From positions 20,915 through 84,914 of the forward strand of contig CAZVXL010000007.1 of the NCBI GenBank assembly GCA_964631595.1: a DNA stretch of 64,000 nt. Reading direction: 5' to 3'. Of this stretch, positions 15,346-24,262 are shown piece after piece (within the stretch, counting starts at the first letter, position 1; every line of letters begins with the position of its first letter). Under the pieces are notes generated by a model. The model was not told where the DNA came from and did no database searches. It worked only from the letters and a program-made list of their open reading frames with translations. This DNA comes from UMGS1312 sp964631595. GTDB taxonomy: Bacteria > Bacillota > Clostridia > Oscillospirales > CAG-272. A program made the position numbers and the translations under genes.

Positions 15346-17283
15346 TCAGCGTATCCTTTCGCCCGGCTTTGCTTCGTCGGAGAGGAATACGACACGCGGC
15401 TTCTCCTCACCGCAGGCAAGGATCATACCGCGGCTTTCGACGCCGCAGAGGGTAACGGGGGCAAGATTTGCAACAAGCGCCACGTTCTTGCCGATGAGCT
15501 CCTCGGGAGTGTAGAACTGCGCGATTCCGGAGGCGACCTGACGGCGCTCGTAGCCGAGATCGAGCATAAGCCTCAAAAGCTTCTTCGATTTCTTGACCTT
15601 TTCGCACTTAATGACCTTGGCGCATCTGAGCTCCACACCCATAAAGGTGTCAATGTCAATCTGAGGCACCTCCTCGGGCTTCTCGGTGGCGGCAAGCGCC
15701 CTTTGAGCCGCTTCACGCTCTGCGTTCAGCTCCGCAAGAAGCTTTTCCTCGTCGATGCGGGAGAACAGTATCTCGCTCTCCCCGACGTGCGTTCCTGACT
15801 TCAGTGCACCGAAATGCTCGATAGAGGCATAATCCGTAAGATCGGTGCCGATCTGACGGAATATCTTCTCACACGTCTCGGGAATGATCGGCGTGAGAAG
15901 GACTGCGCCGATGCGGATAGCTTCAAGAAGATTGTAGAGCACGGTTCCGAGGCGCGCCTTCTGTGACTCGTCCTTAGCAAGCGCCCACGGCATTGTTTCG
16001 TCGATGTATTTGTTGGAGCGCTTCAGGAGGCTCATAGCCGCATCAATTGCATCGGCAAACAGATACGAGTCCATCTTGTCGGTGAATTTTGCGATAGCAT
16101 CGGCGGCGGCGGACTTCAGCTCGGAGTCGGTGCCCTCCTCCTCGGCGGGGGAGGGAATAATGCCGTCGAAATACTTGCCCGTCATGGCGATCGTGCGGTT
16201 GACGAGATTGCCGAGGGTATTGGCAAGATCGGTATTATAGCGCGATATCACAGCCTCATAGGTGATCGAGCCGTCGTTGACATAGGGCATCTCGGAGATG
16301 GCATAGTAGCGCACGCCGTCTACGGTGAAATGCTCGGCGAGCTTGTCGGCGTATATCACATTTCCCCTTGATTTTGACATCTTATCCGCACCGAAGTTGA
16401 ACCACGGGTGACCGAATACCTTCTTGGGGAGGGGAAGATCGAGTGCCATGAGGAATATCGGCCAGTAGATGGTGTGGAATCTTACGATATCCTTGCCGAT
16501 GATGTGAACGTCTGCGGGCCAGTACTTGCGGAAATTCTCGGGCTGTACCTCATTTTCGGGATCGTAGCCGAGAGCGGTGATGTAGTTACACAGCGCATCG
16601 AGCCAAACGTAAACAACGTGCTTGTCATCGAAGTCAACGGGTATACCCCACTTGAAGGAGGTGCGCGATACGCACAGATCTTGGAGTCCGGGCTTTAGGA
16701 AGTTGTTCATCATCTCGTTTTTGCGAGCCTCGGGCTGAATGAAGTCGGGGTGCTCCTCAATGTACTTTATGAGCTTTTCGGTGTAGGCGCTCATTCTGAA
16801 GAAGTACGCCTCCTCCTTCGTCTTCTGCACTTCACGACCGCAGTCGGGGCATTTTCCGTCAACGAGCTGTGTCTCGGTGAAGAAGGATTCGCACGGGGTA
16901 CAGTAAAGACCCTCGTAGTAGCCCTTGTAGATATCGCCCTTGTCGTACAGCTTCTTGAAGATGTGCTTTATCGCTTCCTCGTGATTTGTGTCAGTGGTGC
17001 GGATAAAGTAATCGTAGGAGGTGTTCATCTTGTCCCAAACGCCCCTTATCTCGGAGGCAACGCCGTCAACGAATTCCTTGGGAGAGATACCGGCATCATG
17101 AGCCTTGTTTTCGATCTTCTGACCGTGCTCGTCTGTACCGGTGCAGAAGAATACGTCGTAGCCGCGCTGGCGCTTGTAGCGAGCGATGGCATCGGTCAGA
17201 ATGACCTCGTAGGTGTTACCGAAATGCGGCTTCTGAGAAGCGTATGCAATGGCGGTGGTTATATAGAATTTCTTGTTGTCCAT
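15346..17283 (-). CDS. metG: Methionyl-tRNA synthetase
   Basis: A class I synthetase of 645 residues charging tRNA-Met. The HIGH-type motif reads PHFGN (~residue 19), zinc knuckle cysteines lie at CTPC and CPDC (~127-146), KMSKS is near residue 300, and a C-terminal EMAP/Trbp111-type tRNA-binding domain (~residues 545-645, FMGVELRCAKVIKCEKV) is present. AAAGGA precedes ATG 17283. It follows nagA by 14 bases. No T-box leader is present in that gap, so expression probably depends on the nagA promoter or an unseen one. Confidence 0.96.
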   Translation of the reverse strand: MDNKKFYITTAIAYASQKPHFGNTYEVILTDAIARYKRQRGYDVFFCTGTDEHGQKIENKAHDAGISPKEFVDGVASEIRGVWDKMNTSYDYFIRTTDTNHEEAIKHIFKKLYDKGDIYKGYYEGLYCTPCESFFTETQLVDGKCPDCGREVQKTKEEAYFFRMSAYTEKLIKYIEEHPDFIQPEARKNEMMNNFLKPGLQDLCVSRTSFKWGIPVDFDDKHVVYVWLDALCNYITALGYDPENEVQPENFRKYWPADVHIIGKDIVRFHTIYWPIFLMALDLPLPKKVFGHPWFNFGADKMSKSRGNVIYADKLAEHFTVDGVRYYAISEMPYVNDGSITYEAVISRYNTDLANTLGNLVNRTIAMTGKYFDGIIPSPAEEEGTDSELKSAAADAIAKFTDKMDSYLFADAIDAAMSLLKRSNKYIDETMPWALAKDESQKARLGTVLYNLLEAIRIGAVLLTPIIPETCEKIFRQIGTDLTDYASIEHFGALKSGTHVGESEILFSRIDEEKLLAELNAEREAAQRALAATEKPEEVPQIDIDTFMGVELRCAKVIKCEKVKKSKKLLRLMLDLGYERRQVASGIAQFYTPEELIGKNVALVANLAPVTLCGVESRGMILACGEEKPRVVFLSDEAKPGERIR

Positions 17284-17297
17284 CGTGATGTCCTTTC

Positions 17298-18461
17298 TTA
17301 AATGACCTCGGCACCGCCGGCATATACCGAGCAGATGCGGGGCGATGAGGTGCTGTCCAGTACTATCATATCGGCGCGGCGGCCGACGGAAACGGAACCG
17401 ACGTAGGCATCGGCGCCGATCATTTTCGCGGGATTAAGAGTTGCGGTCGGAAGCGCTTCCTCAAGTGAGAGAGAGCAGAATTTCATGTAGTTTGTAAGAG
17501 CGGTGAACATATCGAGTGTACTGCCCGAAAGAGCACCCTCACTGTTCAGCGCAGTGCCGTTCTTTACCGTAACGGGGAGACCGGCAATGAAATACTCTCC
17601 GTCGGGACAGCCCGCCGCCTCCATCGAATCGGTGATAAGCACGAATTTGTCATGCGGCTTTACTCGGTGCGAGAGAAGAATTATTTCCGGTGCAAGATGC
17701 AGACCGTCGCATATAAACTCGGCATACGCGGAATCGCAGAGCAGTGCGGCACCTGCGCCGCCGGGGTCTCTGTGGTGGATAGGTCGCATCGCGTTGAAGG
17801 TGTGGGTGAAGCCGATGACACCCGCATTTACCGCGGAAACGAGCTGTGCGTAATCAGCATCGGTGTGCGCGGCGGTAACCGGGATACCGAGCTCAAGCGC
17901 CGCCGCGAGCATTTCCGCCGCTCCGTCAAGCTCGGGAGCCATGGACAGTCGCATTCGCGTATCCTTCGCAAGATGTTTCAGCCGTCTCAGCTCGTCGGCG
18001 GAGGGAGGTGCAAGAAGTGAGGAGGCATGAGCACCGCGCTTCTTCGGTGAGAGATATCTGCCCTCCATGTGAACTCCGAGGAAGGCTGCCTCACCCGAGC
18101 GGTTCTCGTGCTCCGCTATCGCCTTTGTCGAGCTCTCAAGAGCCTCAAAGGGCGCGGATGCGAGCGTCGGCATTACGGAGGTCGTGCCGACCTCGGCATA
18201 CGACAGGGCGATCCTTCGGTAGTCCTCCGGCATCGCGGTGTTGAAATCGTATCCGCCGCGACCGTGCGAGTGAACGTCTACAAGTCCGGGGATCACGTAT
18301 CTGCCGCCGAGAGATATGACGTCACCCTCGGGCAGGGGTGAGGTCTCTCCGATAATACCCGTAACGGTATCACCGCTCACGACCACCGATGCGGTCTTGA
18401 AGCTCTGGGAGTCGGTGCAGTAAACATTGCAGTCGGTAAAAATAGTTGTCTTCGTATCCAT
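17298..18461 (-). CDS. nagA: N-acetylglucosamine-6-phosphate deacetylase
   Basis: Deacetylates GlcNAc-6-P from wall recycling or amino-sugar uptake. The 387-residue amidohydrolase has PGLVDVHSHGRGGYDF (~58-73), HMEGRYLSPKKRGAH with the metal-binding Glu (~130), AAHTDADY, THTFNAMRPIHHR and ITDSMEAAG with the catalytic Asp (~275). CGGAGG precedes ATG 18461. It heads the nagA-metG-tatD-radical SAM run. nagB is not present in this window. The three downstream sialidase-like genes are too far away to infer a shared pathway. Confidence 0.92.
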   Translation of the reverse strand: MDTKTTIFTDCNVYCTDSQSFKTASVVVSGDTVTGIIGETSPLPEGDVISLGGRYVIPGLVDVHSHGRGGYDFNTAMPEDYRRIALSYAEVGTTSVMPTLASAPFEALESSTKAIAEHENRSGEAAFLGVHMEGRYLSPKKRGAHASSLLAPPSADELRRLKHLAKDTRMRLSMAPELDGAAEMLAAALELGIPVTAAHTDADYAQLVSAVNAGVIGFTHTFNAMRPIHHRDPGGAGAALLCDSAYAEFICDGLHLAPEIILLSHRVKPHDKFVLITDSMEAAGCPDGEYFIAGLPVTVKNGTALNSEGALSGSTLDMFTALTNYMKFCSLSLEEALPTATLNPAKMIGADAYVGSVSVGRRADMIVLDSTSSPRICSVYAGGAEVI

Positions 18462-18498
18462 GTAATGCCTCCGTTGAAGTCTGTTACATTATTATATT

Positions 18499-18527
18499 AT
18501 TATACCAAAAATACGCCCTGTTTACAA
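18499..18527 (-). promoter_or_regulatory. Sigma-A promoter of nagA
   Basis: On the minus strand, TTGTAA, 17 bases, TATAAT. The -35 lies in the loop of the rsmI terminator hairpin. Confidence 0.6.
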
Positions 18528-18537
18528 GGCGTATTTT
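18508..18537 (-). terminator. Intrinsic terminator of the trmN6-rsmI transcript
   Basis: Arms AAAATACGCC and GGCGTATTTT with a 10-base loop, ending in a T run on the minus strand. It overlaps the nagA -35 region. Confidence 0.7.
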
Positions 18538-18603
18538 ATGTGCGATTTAGACAGAAATACCGAAATTATGCACCGAAAGTTCGTGCTGCGGGACAAATTT
18601 TCC

Positions 18604-19491
18604 TCATGACTGTCTCTCATTCAGAAGCATATCGTAAAATTCACGCTTGCGAAGACCGCGAGCTGCCGCCGCCGCCTTGATCGCATCCATTCTCTCCATG
18701 CCGCCGCGCATCAGACTTTGCACGTGCTCCTCGGGATCCTCGGGATAGTCGGAGGCAGCCGGAGGGACTGCATCCGTGCCCTCTACAATGAGCACGAATT
18801 CTCCTCTCGGAGCCACCTCACCGAAGTGTGCGATGGCATCGGAGAGAGTCGTGCGAAGCACCTCCTCGTTGAGCTTTGTCAGCTCACGGCATACGGATAT
18901 CCTCCTGTCACCGAGATATTCGTACAGATCGGACAGGGTGGCGCGGAGCTTGTGCGGCGCTTCGTAGAAGATGAGAGTGTGCGTATCGTACCTGAGCGAC
19001 TCAAGATGCTCACGGCGCTCGTTTTTGTTTACCGAAAGAAAGCCCTCAAAGGCAAATCTCCCTGTCGGAAGCCCGGAAAGCGTGAGCGCGGTCACGGCGG
19101 CACAGGAGCCCGGAAGCGACGTAACGGGGATTCTCCTCTCGGCGCAGATGCGCACGAGATCCTCTCCCGGATCGCTTATCGCGGGTGTACCCGCATCGCT
19201 AACGAGCGCACAGGACTCTCCCGCCTCAAGACGGCGGCAGATGACCTCCCCGCGCTCACGGCGATTGTGCTCGTAGTAGCTTATAAGAGGCTTAGATATC
19301 CCGTATCGCGACAGGAGCAGTCCGGTATTTCTCGTATCCTCCGCGGCGACAAAGTCCACTTCGGAGAGTACCTTCAGCGCGCGCTCCGTTATGTCGGATA
19401 GATTCCCGATCGGAGTCGGGACGATGTACAGCGTTCCGCCCTCGGTGCGATTCCGTTCGCGGACAGCTTCCGTATTGTTCAGCTCACTCAT
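18604..19491 (-). CDS. rsmI: 16S rRNA 2'-O-ribose C1402 methyltransferase RsmI
   Basis: A 295-residue tetrapyrrole-methylase-fold enzyme that methylates C1402 in the ribosomal decoding centre. Motifs are TLYIVPTPIGNLSDIT (~20-35), AAEDTRNTGLLL, SDAGTPAISDPGEDLV and PGSCAAVTALTLSGLPT. The ATG overlaps the trmN6 stop by four bases (ATGA), so the pair is coupled, as in the Bacillus yabB-yazA-yabC region. Confidence 0.95.
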   Translation of the reverse strand: MSELNNTEAVRERNRTEGGTLYIVPTPIGNLSDITERALKVLSEVDFVAAEDTRNTGLLLSRYGISKPLISYYEHNRRERGEVICRRLEAGESCALVSDAGTPAISDPGEDLVRICAERRIPVTSLPGSCAAVTALTLSGLPTGRFAFEGFLSVNKNERREHLESLRYDTHTLIFYEAPHKLRATLSDLYEYLGDRRISVCRELTKLNEEVLRTTLSDAIAHFGEVAPRGEFVLIVEGTDAVPPAASDYPEDPEEHVQSLMRGGMERMDAIKAAAAARGLRKREFYDMLLNERQS

Positions 19492-20300
19492 TGTTTCCTC
19501 TCAAATAAATGTGCAAGGGAGAAGGACTCGTATATTTCGGCATATGCGCTTGTGTACCCGAGATCCTTTTCTCCAGATGACGTGTCGATCGGCTCCGACT
19601 GCGTATTGCGGTATATGATGAGCGGCGGCGCGACCGTAAGACCGACACCGGCTCCTTTTTTCGATTTTATGAGGACAAGGCACGGCGTCCCCTCCGCCCT
19701 CGGATATACGGTAACAAGCTCCTTCGGCTCAAGAGAGCATTTTTTAAGCGCGAAGATGAGCTCCGCAAGCCTGTCGGGTCTGTATACCGTGTAAAAACAG
19801 CCCCCGAATTTCAAAAGCCTTGCGGCGGCGGCACAGAAATCGTGTATGGTGCCGTTCAGCTCTCGGCGTGCCGCGTTTTTCGCATTCGATACGTTTCCTC
19901 TGCCGCTGTCGGCGCTCATGTACGGCGGATTCGATATCACAAAATCCACCTCACATCCAGTGTCCCTCACGGACAGCTCTCTTATATCGCAATGCAGGGG
20001 TATCACCTTGTCGGAGAGCGAATTGAGCTCGGCGTTGCGGCGGCACAGATCGTAATAATCCTCCTGAAGCTCCGCGGCGTATATTCTTTTCGCCTTGCCT
20101 CTCGCGGCACAGAGCAGGGAAGCGACACCCGTTCCGGCACCGAGATCCGCACCGACCCCGCTTCTTGAATTTACAAATGCCGCAAGCAGATACGCATCCG
20201 TGCCGAAGACAAGTCCGTCGTCCCGCTGTATAAGAGACAAGCTCTCGTTTATTGCATCTATTCTTTCACCGCTTCTGAGCGGTATGCTTTCAGTGTTCAT
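19488..20300 (-). CDS. trmN6: tRNA1(Val) adenine-N6 methyltransferase-like (TrmN6/YabB)
   Basis: A 270-residue Rossmann-fold methyltransferase. GADLGAGTGVASLLCA (~50-65) binds SAM, and NPPYMSAD (~123-130) is the catalytic NPPY motif for N6-adenine methylation. Family members modify adenosine 37 of tRNA-Val in E. coli; the Bacillus orthologue YabB lies in the same neighbourhood. The gene follows the ferredoxin terminator, so it needs its own or read-through transcription; no strong promoter was found in the short gap. Confidence 0.88.
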   Translation of the reverse strand: MNTESIPLRSGERIDAINESLSLIQRDDGLVFGTDAYLLAAFVNSRSGVGADLGAGTGVASLLCAARGKAKRIYAAELQEDYYDLCRRNAELNSLSDKVIPLHCDIRELSVRDTGCEVDFVISNPPYMSADSGRGNVSNAKNAARRELNGTIHDFCAAAARLLKFGGCFYTVYRPDRLAELIFALKKCSLEPKELVTVYPRAEGTPCLVLIKSKKGAGVGLTVAPPLIIYRNTQSEPIDTSSGEKDLGYTSAYAEIYESFSLAHLFERKQ

Positions 20301-20316
20301 ATCTCACCGTATATGA

Positions 20317-20349
20317 AAAATCCGCACACCGTAAGGATGTGCGAATTTT
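20317..20349 (-). terminator. Intrinsic terminator of the ferredoxin gene
   Basis: Stem CGCACA/TGTGCG flanked by AAAAT and ATTTT tracts, on the minus strand ending in a T run, just past the ferredoxin stop codon. It lies between the ferredoxin and trmN6 genes. Confidence 0.6.
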
Positions 20350-20372
20350 CGTTTTAAGTAGTTTTGTGTCGA

Positions 20373-20543
20373 TTACTCGGCAACGGGTGCATCAACAGGG
20401 CAAGCACCGGCGCAAGCACCGCAGTCAAGGCACTTGTCGGCGTCGATTTCGTACTTGGAATCGCCCTCGGAGATAGCCTCAACAGGGCACTCGGCAGCGC
20501 AAGCGCCGCAGGAAATGCAATCATCGGTAATTTTGTATGCCAT
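20373..20543 (-). CDS. 2[4Fe-4S] ferredoxin
   Basis: A 56-residue clostridial-type ferredoxin, too short for many gene callers. It begins MAYKITDDCISCGACAAECP and has the two canonical cluster motifs CxxCxxCxxxCP (CISCGACAAECP and CLDCGACAGACP). It is a low-potential electron carrier in the cytoplasm. GGAGG precedes the ATG and it has its own promoter and terminator, so it is a monocistronic gene inserted between ricT and trmN6. Very high codon bias suggests strong expression. Confidence 0.95.
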   Translation of the reverse strand: MAYKITDDCISCGACAAECPVEAISEGDSKYEIDADKCLDCGACAGACPVDAPVAE

Positions 20544-20575
20544 GGTATAAAACCTCCGTTAATTTATTTTCAGTC

Positions 20576-20604
20576 ATTATAGCACAGAAAATCCGCTTTG
20601 AAAA
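20576..20604 (-). promoter_or_regulatory. Sigma-A promoter of the ferredoxin gene
   Basis: On the minus strand, TTTTCA, 17 bases, TATAAT. The -10 is perfect and the -35 weak. Confidence 0.55.
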
Positions 20605-20647
20605 TACTTTTTGCGAAAAAATATAATTGTTTACAGACGGTTAGTCA

Positions 20648-21724
20648 TCACTCACCGTCCACAGAGCTGCTCTTTTCGGCTTTTCCGCCCTTGCGGGAAT
20701 GTGAGCGCCTGCGGGACTGTTCATGCTTTTCCGACTGCTCGTCCTCACCATTCGAAGCCTTTGCCTGCTCGGGAGCGGGACCCTTGCTCTTTTTCGAGAT
20801 AAGTGTTACGTTATCGCGGTGGTATTCCTTTACGGTCTCACCGTCAGAATCAAGCAGTACCTTGACGGAGCCGAGCAGGGGGCTTGATTCACGCACCGTG
20901 CCCGTGCCGTCGGGAGTCTTTACCTTGGAATCCACGGGCGGAGTAAGACGGAGCTCGGCTTCGTAGGTCTCATGCTCAAACTTGAGACAGCACATGAGTC
21001 TGCCGCACGTGCCGGAGATCTTCGACGAGTTGAGGGACATATTCTGTTCCTTTGCCATCTTGATCGAAACCTGAACAAAGTCGGAGAGGAAGGTGCTGCA
21101 ACAGAACGGTCTGCCGCATACGCCGAGTCCGCCGAGGAACTTCGCCTCGTCACGTATTCCTATCTGCCTCAGCTCTATTCTTGTGCGGAAGACTCCCGCC
21201 AGATCCTTTACGAGATCACGGAAATCTATGCGCCCGTCGGCGGAGAAGTAGAATATCAGCTTGCCGCCGTCAAAGGTGTATTCGGCATCTATCAGCTTCA
21301 TGCCGAGCCCGTGCTCTGCGATCTTTGCAGAGCAGACGGAATATGCCTCCTTTTCCTTTACGGCGTTCTCCTTGTTCCGTTCGATATCTTCGGGAGTGGC
21401 GAGTCTGACGACAGGTCTGAGAGGAGGCACGATATCGGAGGCGGGAACCTCCTTGCAGTCATGACCGACAGTTCCGAATTCGATGCCGCGCGCGGTCTCA
21501 ACGATAACGGAATCGCCCGTTTTCATCTCAAGTCCCTCGGGCGAGAAGTAATACACCTTGCCGTTGTCCTTGAATTTCACGCCGACGACCTTGACGGTCG
21601 CGGGGGTGTCGGTGGTGACGGATACCTCGGTCACAAAGCCGCCGTTATTTGAAGGAACATAATTTGTGATTATGTTGTCTTCCTTTGAAAATTCGCTGTG
21701 TCTGTCCATTTTATTTTGCGGCAT
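20648..21724 (-). CDS. ricT: PSP1-domain protein RicT (YaaT)
   Basis: 358 residues. In Bacillus, RicT joins RicA and RicF in the Y-complex that carries [4Fe-4S] clusters and promotes RNase Y-dependent mRNA maturation and phosphorelay to Spo0A. Present are the PSP1 core (GIEFGTVGHDCKEVP, LIFYFSADGRIDFRDLVKDL) and the cysteine pairs CGRPFCC (~residue 200) and CGRLMCC (~235). A disordered C-terminal tail of ~55 residues is rich in Lys, Ser and Glu. AAAGGG lies before ATG 21724. It follows holB as in Bacillus. Confidence 0.92.
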   Translation of the reverse strand: MPQNKMDRHSEFSKEDNIITNYVPSNNGGFVTEVSVTTDTPATVKVVGVKFKDNGKVYYFSPEGLEMKTGDSVIVETARGIEFGTVGHDCKEVPASDIVPPLRPVVRLATPEDIERNKENAVKEKEAYSVCSAKIAEHGLGMKLIDAEYTFDGGKLIFYFSADGRIDFRDLVKDLAGVFRTRIELRQIGIRDEAKFLGGLGVCGRPFCCSTFLSDFVQVSIKMAKEQNMSLNSSKISGTCGRLMCCLKFEHETYEAELRLTPPVDSKVKTPDGTGTVRESSPLLGSVKVLLDSDGETVKEYHRDNVTLISKKSKGPAPEQAKASNGEDEQSEKHEQSRRRSHSRKGGKAEKSSSVDGE

Positions 21725-21762
21725 AGCCGCCCTTTCTGATGTATGCTTTTAAGCTCTCGGCA

Positions 21763-22764
21763 TTACGGCCGAAGCATGATCAACTGTTCTGTGGTGAGTG
21801 ATACGGAGGCGTTTGCATCAAGTGATGCGCGCCCGTCCTCAAGTGCGGAGTAAAGAGTAATGAGTCTGCGGAGAGGAACGGCGGCGTATCCGGAGGGATC
21901 GGCGTGATTCTCAAAGTACAGAAGCGGCGCATCGGTCTTGAGCTTCACGGAGATGATATCACGCACGGCGGTCTGCGCGAGGGTGAATATCCTTGCACAC
22001 TGCTCACGCGATCTCGGAAATTCGGCGGACAGCCGTACCCGCTCTGCGGGAGATGTACCGAGCACGGTGCCGACAAGGCGCGAGGCAAGATCCCGAAGAA
22101 GCGCCTCACCATCGGATCTGCCTCCCCTCAAAAGCTCAAGCGCCTTTCCGACAGCACCGTCGGAGCCCCTGACGGCTTCATCGAAGGCAGCGCGGTCACG
22201 CAGATACAGCCTCTCTCCCTCGGGATATGCGCGGACAGCCTCCGCGACAGTCTCGTGGTCAAGCTTTTCCGTAGTGAGTATAACGCAGCGACTGCGTATT
22301 GTTTCGAGGAGCGCGGATCTGTCGCTGACGAGAAGAATGAATACGACAAACGGCGGCGGCTCCTCGATCGAGATAAGGAGCGAGTTCTGCGCCTCCGCGG
22401 TCATAAGCTCCGCATCTCTTATGATATAGAACTTTACCTCCGATTCGACGGGGGATACGTAGAGACGGGAGCGAAGCTCCCTTGCCGCATCCACTCCGAT
22501 GCTTTTCTTTGAGGCTGTGGTCAGCTCGGTGACATCGGGGTGAATACCTCGGAATATTCTTGAGCAGGCACGGCACTTGCCGCACGGCAGTGAGAGAGAA
22601 TCGTCATTTCTGTTTTCGCAGAGAGCGGCAGCGGCGGCATTCCTTGCGGCGGTAAGCCTTCCGCTTCCGAGCGCACCCTCTATGATATAGGCGTGCGAAA
22701 GACTGCCGGAGAGGGCATGGCGAAGCCTGTCGTTACCTGTAAGCGACGGAAAAATCTTTCTCAA
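21763..22764 (-). CDS. holB: DNA polymerase III delta' subunit
   Basis: A clamp-loader AAA+ subunit of ~333 residues. N-terminal blocks are HAYIIEGALGSGRLTAA, a degenerate Walker A without the lysine, and a zinc module around CGKCRACSRIFRGIHPD (~63-80). IIRDAELMTAEAQNSLLISIEEPPP is the Walker B/sensor region. The best start is TTG 22764, 5 bases after GAGAGGTG; a GTG at 22779 is possible but has no site upstream. It heads the holB-ricT operon from a consensus promoter. Confidence 0.88.
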   Translation of the reverse strand: MRKIFPSLTGNDRLRHALSGSLSHAYIIEGALGSGRLTAARNAAAAALCENRNDDSLSLPCGKCRACSRIFRGIHPDVTELTTASKKSIGVDAARELRSRLYVSPVESEVKFYIIRDAELMTAEAQNSLLISIEEPPPFVVFILLVSDRSALLETIRSRCVILTTEKLDHETVAEAVRAYPEGERLYLRDRAAFDEAVRGSDGAVGKALELLRGGRSDGEALLRDLASRLVGTVLGTSPAERVRLSAEFPRSREQCARIFTLAQTAVRDIISVKLKTDAPLLYFENHADPSGYAAVPLRRLITLYSALEDGRASLDANASVSLTTEQLIMLRP

Positions 22765-22803
22765 TGCGACACCTCTCACCTTCTGTGTGTGTTTTACCTG
22801 TTT

Positions 22804-22832
22804 ATTATAGCAAAATTAAATCCGCGTGTCAA
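22804..22832 (-). promoter_or_regulatory. Sigma-A promoter of holB-ricT
   Basis: On the minus strand, TTGACA, 17 bases, TATAAT: full consensus. Confidence 0.78.
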
Positions 22833-22906
22833 CCTGAGAATACTTGCGGAGGCGGACGAATATAAAACTTATGGGCAAGCGCGCCCCGATAAATGCACGG
22901 CGGTGC

Positions 22907-22935
22907 TTGCAATTTTTAATATATTGTGGTAAAAT
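22907..22935 (+). promoter_or_regulatory. Sigma-A promoter of the coaE run
   Basis: TTGCAA, 17 bases, TAAAAT, about 50 bases upstream of coaE and divergent from the holB promoter. Confidence 0.65.
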
Positions 22936-22992
22936 AATATGTATGGTTATTATCGGGCAGTGTGCCCGCAGCAAAAGTGAGGCGTAGCTTTA

Positions 22993-23658
22993 ATGAATAA
23001 AGCCGAATTTGCAAAGGTACCGATCATCGGGCTTTGCGGCAGAAGCGGCTCCGGAAAGACCACGGTCTGCAATGCCTTTGAGCAGCTCGGAGTCAGAGCG
23101 ATAGATACGGATAAGGTGTACAGTGAGCTTGTACGCCCGACTGATGACGGCTTGCCGTCACGGCTCGTTCGGGATATAGCCGCCGAATTCGGAGGGAATA
23201 TCATCGCTTCCGACGGTTCTCTCAACAGAACTCTGCTTGCCGCCGCCGTATTCGGAAAGGGCAATGAGGAAAGGCTCAAAAAGCTCAATTCGATCACGCA
23301 CGGGCCGATACTGGAGCGCACGCTCGCTCTCATCGGTGAATATGAGAAAGACGGTGCGCGCGGCGTTATAGTCGATGCCCCCGCGCTGTTCGAGAGCGGC
23401 TTTGATTCCGCCTGCGATGCGATCGTATGTATCAGCGCGCCGGAGGAGGTGCTTCTGCGGCGTATCATGAGCAGAGACTCCGTTTCCGAGAGCGCCGCAA
23501 GACGCAGACTTGCCTCTCAGATAACGGACAGTGAGCTCAGGCTCCGCTCCGATCACATCATCTGCAATGACGGCAAGGCGGATCTCTTTTCTGAGGTGAG
23601 CGAAATATTTGACAAAATCTCGGTTGAATTCGGAGCTTTAAGGAATAATGAAATATAA
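22993..23658 (+). CDS. coaE: Dephospho-CoA kinase
   Basis: Catalyses the last step of CoA synthesis. The 221-residue P-loop kinase has GLCGRSGSGKTTV (~13-25), AIDTDKVYSELV, and the lid/adenine region with LLRRIMSRDSVSESAARRRLASQ (~155-178). VIVDAPALFESG is the core strand that holds the substrate. Start ATG 22993 lies behind AGTGAGG. Its 3' end overlaps the transglycosylase gene by 11 bases. An unusually diverged family member but all key motifs are present. Confidence 0.9.
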   Translation: MNKAEFAKVPIIGLCGRSGSGKTTVCNAFEQLGVRAIDTDKVYSELVRPTDDGLPSRLVRDIAAEFGGNIIASDGSLNRTLLAAAVFGKGNEERLKKLNSITHGPILERTLALIGEYEKDGARGVIVDAPALFESGFDSACDAIVCISAPEEVLLRRIMSRDSVSESAARRRLASQITDSELRLRSDHIICNDGKADLFSEVSEIFDKISVEFGALRNNEI

Positions 23659-24217
23659 GGGCGCACTCAGACGAAGCGCGGTGATACTCACCATCCTTGC
23701 GCTGTCGGTCTTGGCAGGCTTTCTCTTTCAGGTCGTCAGCGACGGGATAGACAGGAAAAATCACCCCAGAAAATTCAGCGAATATGTGGAGAGGTATTCC
23801 GAGGAATACGGCGTTCCCGAGTATATCGTCTATTCGACGATCAAGGTGGAGAGCGGATTTGATTCGGGAGCCGAATCGTCCGCCGGCGCGGTGGGACTCA
23901 TGCAGCTCATGCCCGAGACGTTTCGGTATCTGATGTCGGAGCTCAAGGAGGAATATAAATCCGATCTCATCTACGGACCGGAGACCAATATCCGTTGCGG
24001 CACCTACTATCTCTCAAAGCTTTATCTGAAATACCGAAACTGGGATACGGTGTTTGCCGCATATAACGGCGGTGAGTCGAACGTGGATTCGTGGCTCTCC
24101 GACGGCGAATATTCCGAGGACGGTGTTACGCTTAAAAAAATACCGTTCCCCGAAACGGAAAAATACGTGGCAAAGCTGAGACATTCCATGGAGGTATATA
24201 CGCGCCTGTATTACTGA
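23648..24217 (+). CDS. Membrane-anchored lytic transglycosylase (Slt family)
   Basis: Cleaves peptidoglycan glycan strands outside the membrane. The 189-residue protein has an N-terminal signal anchor (~residues 9-33) and a single goose-lysozyme-like domain with the catalytic Glu in STIKVESGFD (~68), GLMQLMPETF (~88-97) and FAAYNGGESNVD (~140). TTAAGGA precedes ATG 23648, inside the end of coaE. The coaE-slt pairing is seen in several clostridia. It could serve growth or spore cortex turnover. Confidence 0.9.
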   Translation: MKYKGALRRSAVILTILALSVLAGFLFQVVSDGIDRKNHPRKFSEYVERYSEEYGVPEYIVYSTIKVESGFDSGAESSAGAVGLMQLMPETFRYLMSELKEEYKSDLIYGPETNIRCGTYYLSKLYLKYRNWDTVFAAYNGGESNVDSWLSDGEYSEDGVTLKKIPFPETEKYVAKLRHSMEVYTRLYY

Positions 24218-24262
24218 CGCGTTCCGAAAATAAATTCAAGTGAAAAGGATGCCCGAGAGGGC

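Noticed and set aside
17284..17297. A T-box or S-box leader for metG
   Set aside because: Only 14 bases separate nagA and metG.
20972..21652. A 226-codon plus-strand frame opposite ricT
   Set aside because: Entirely inside a conserved gene on the other strand, with no domain or translation signal.
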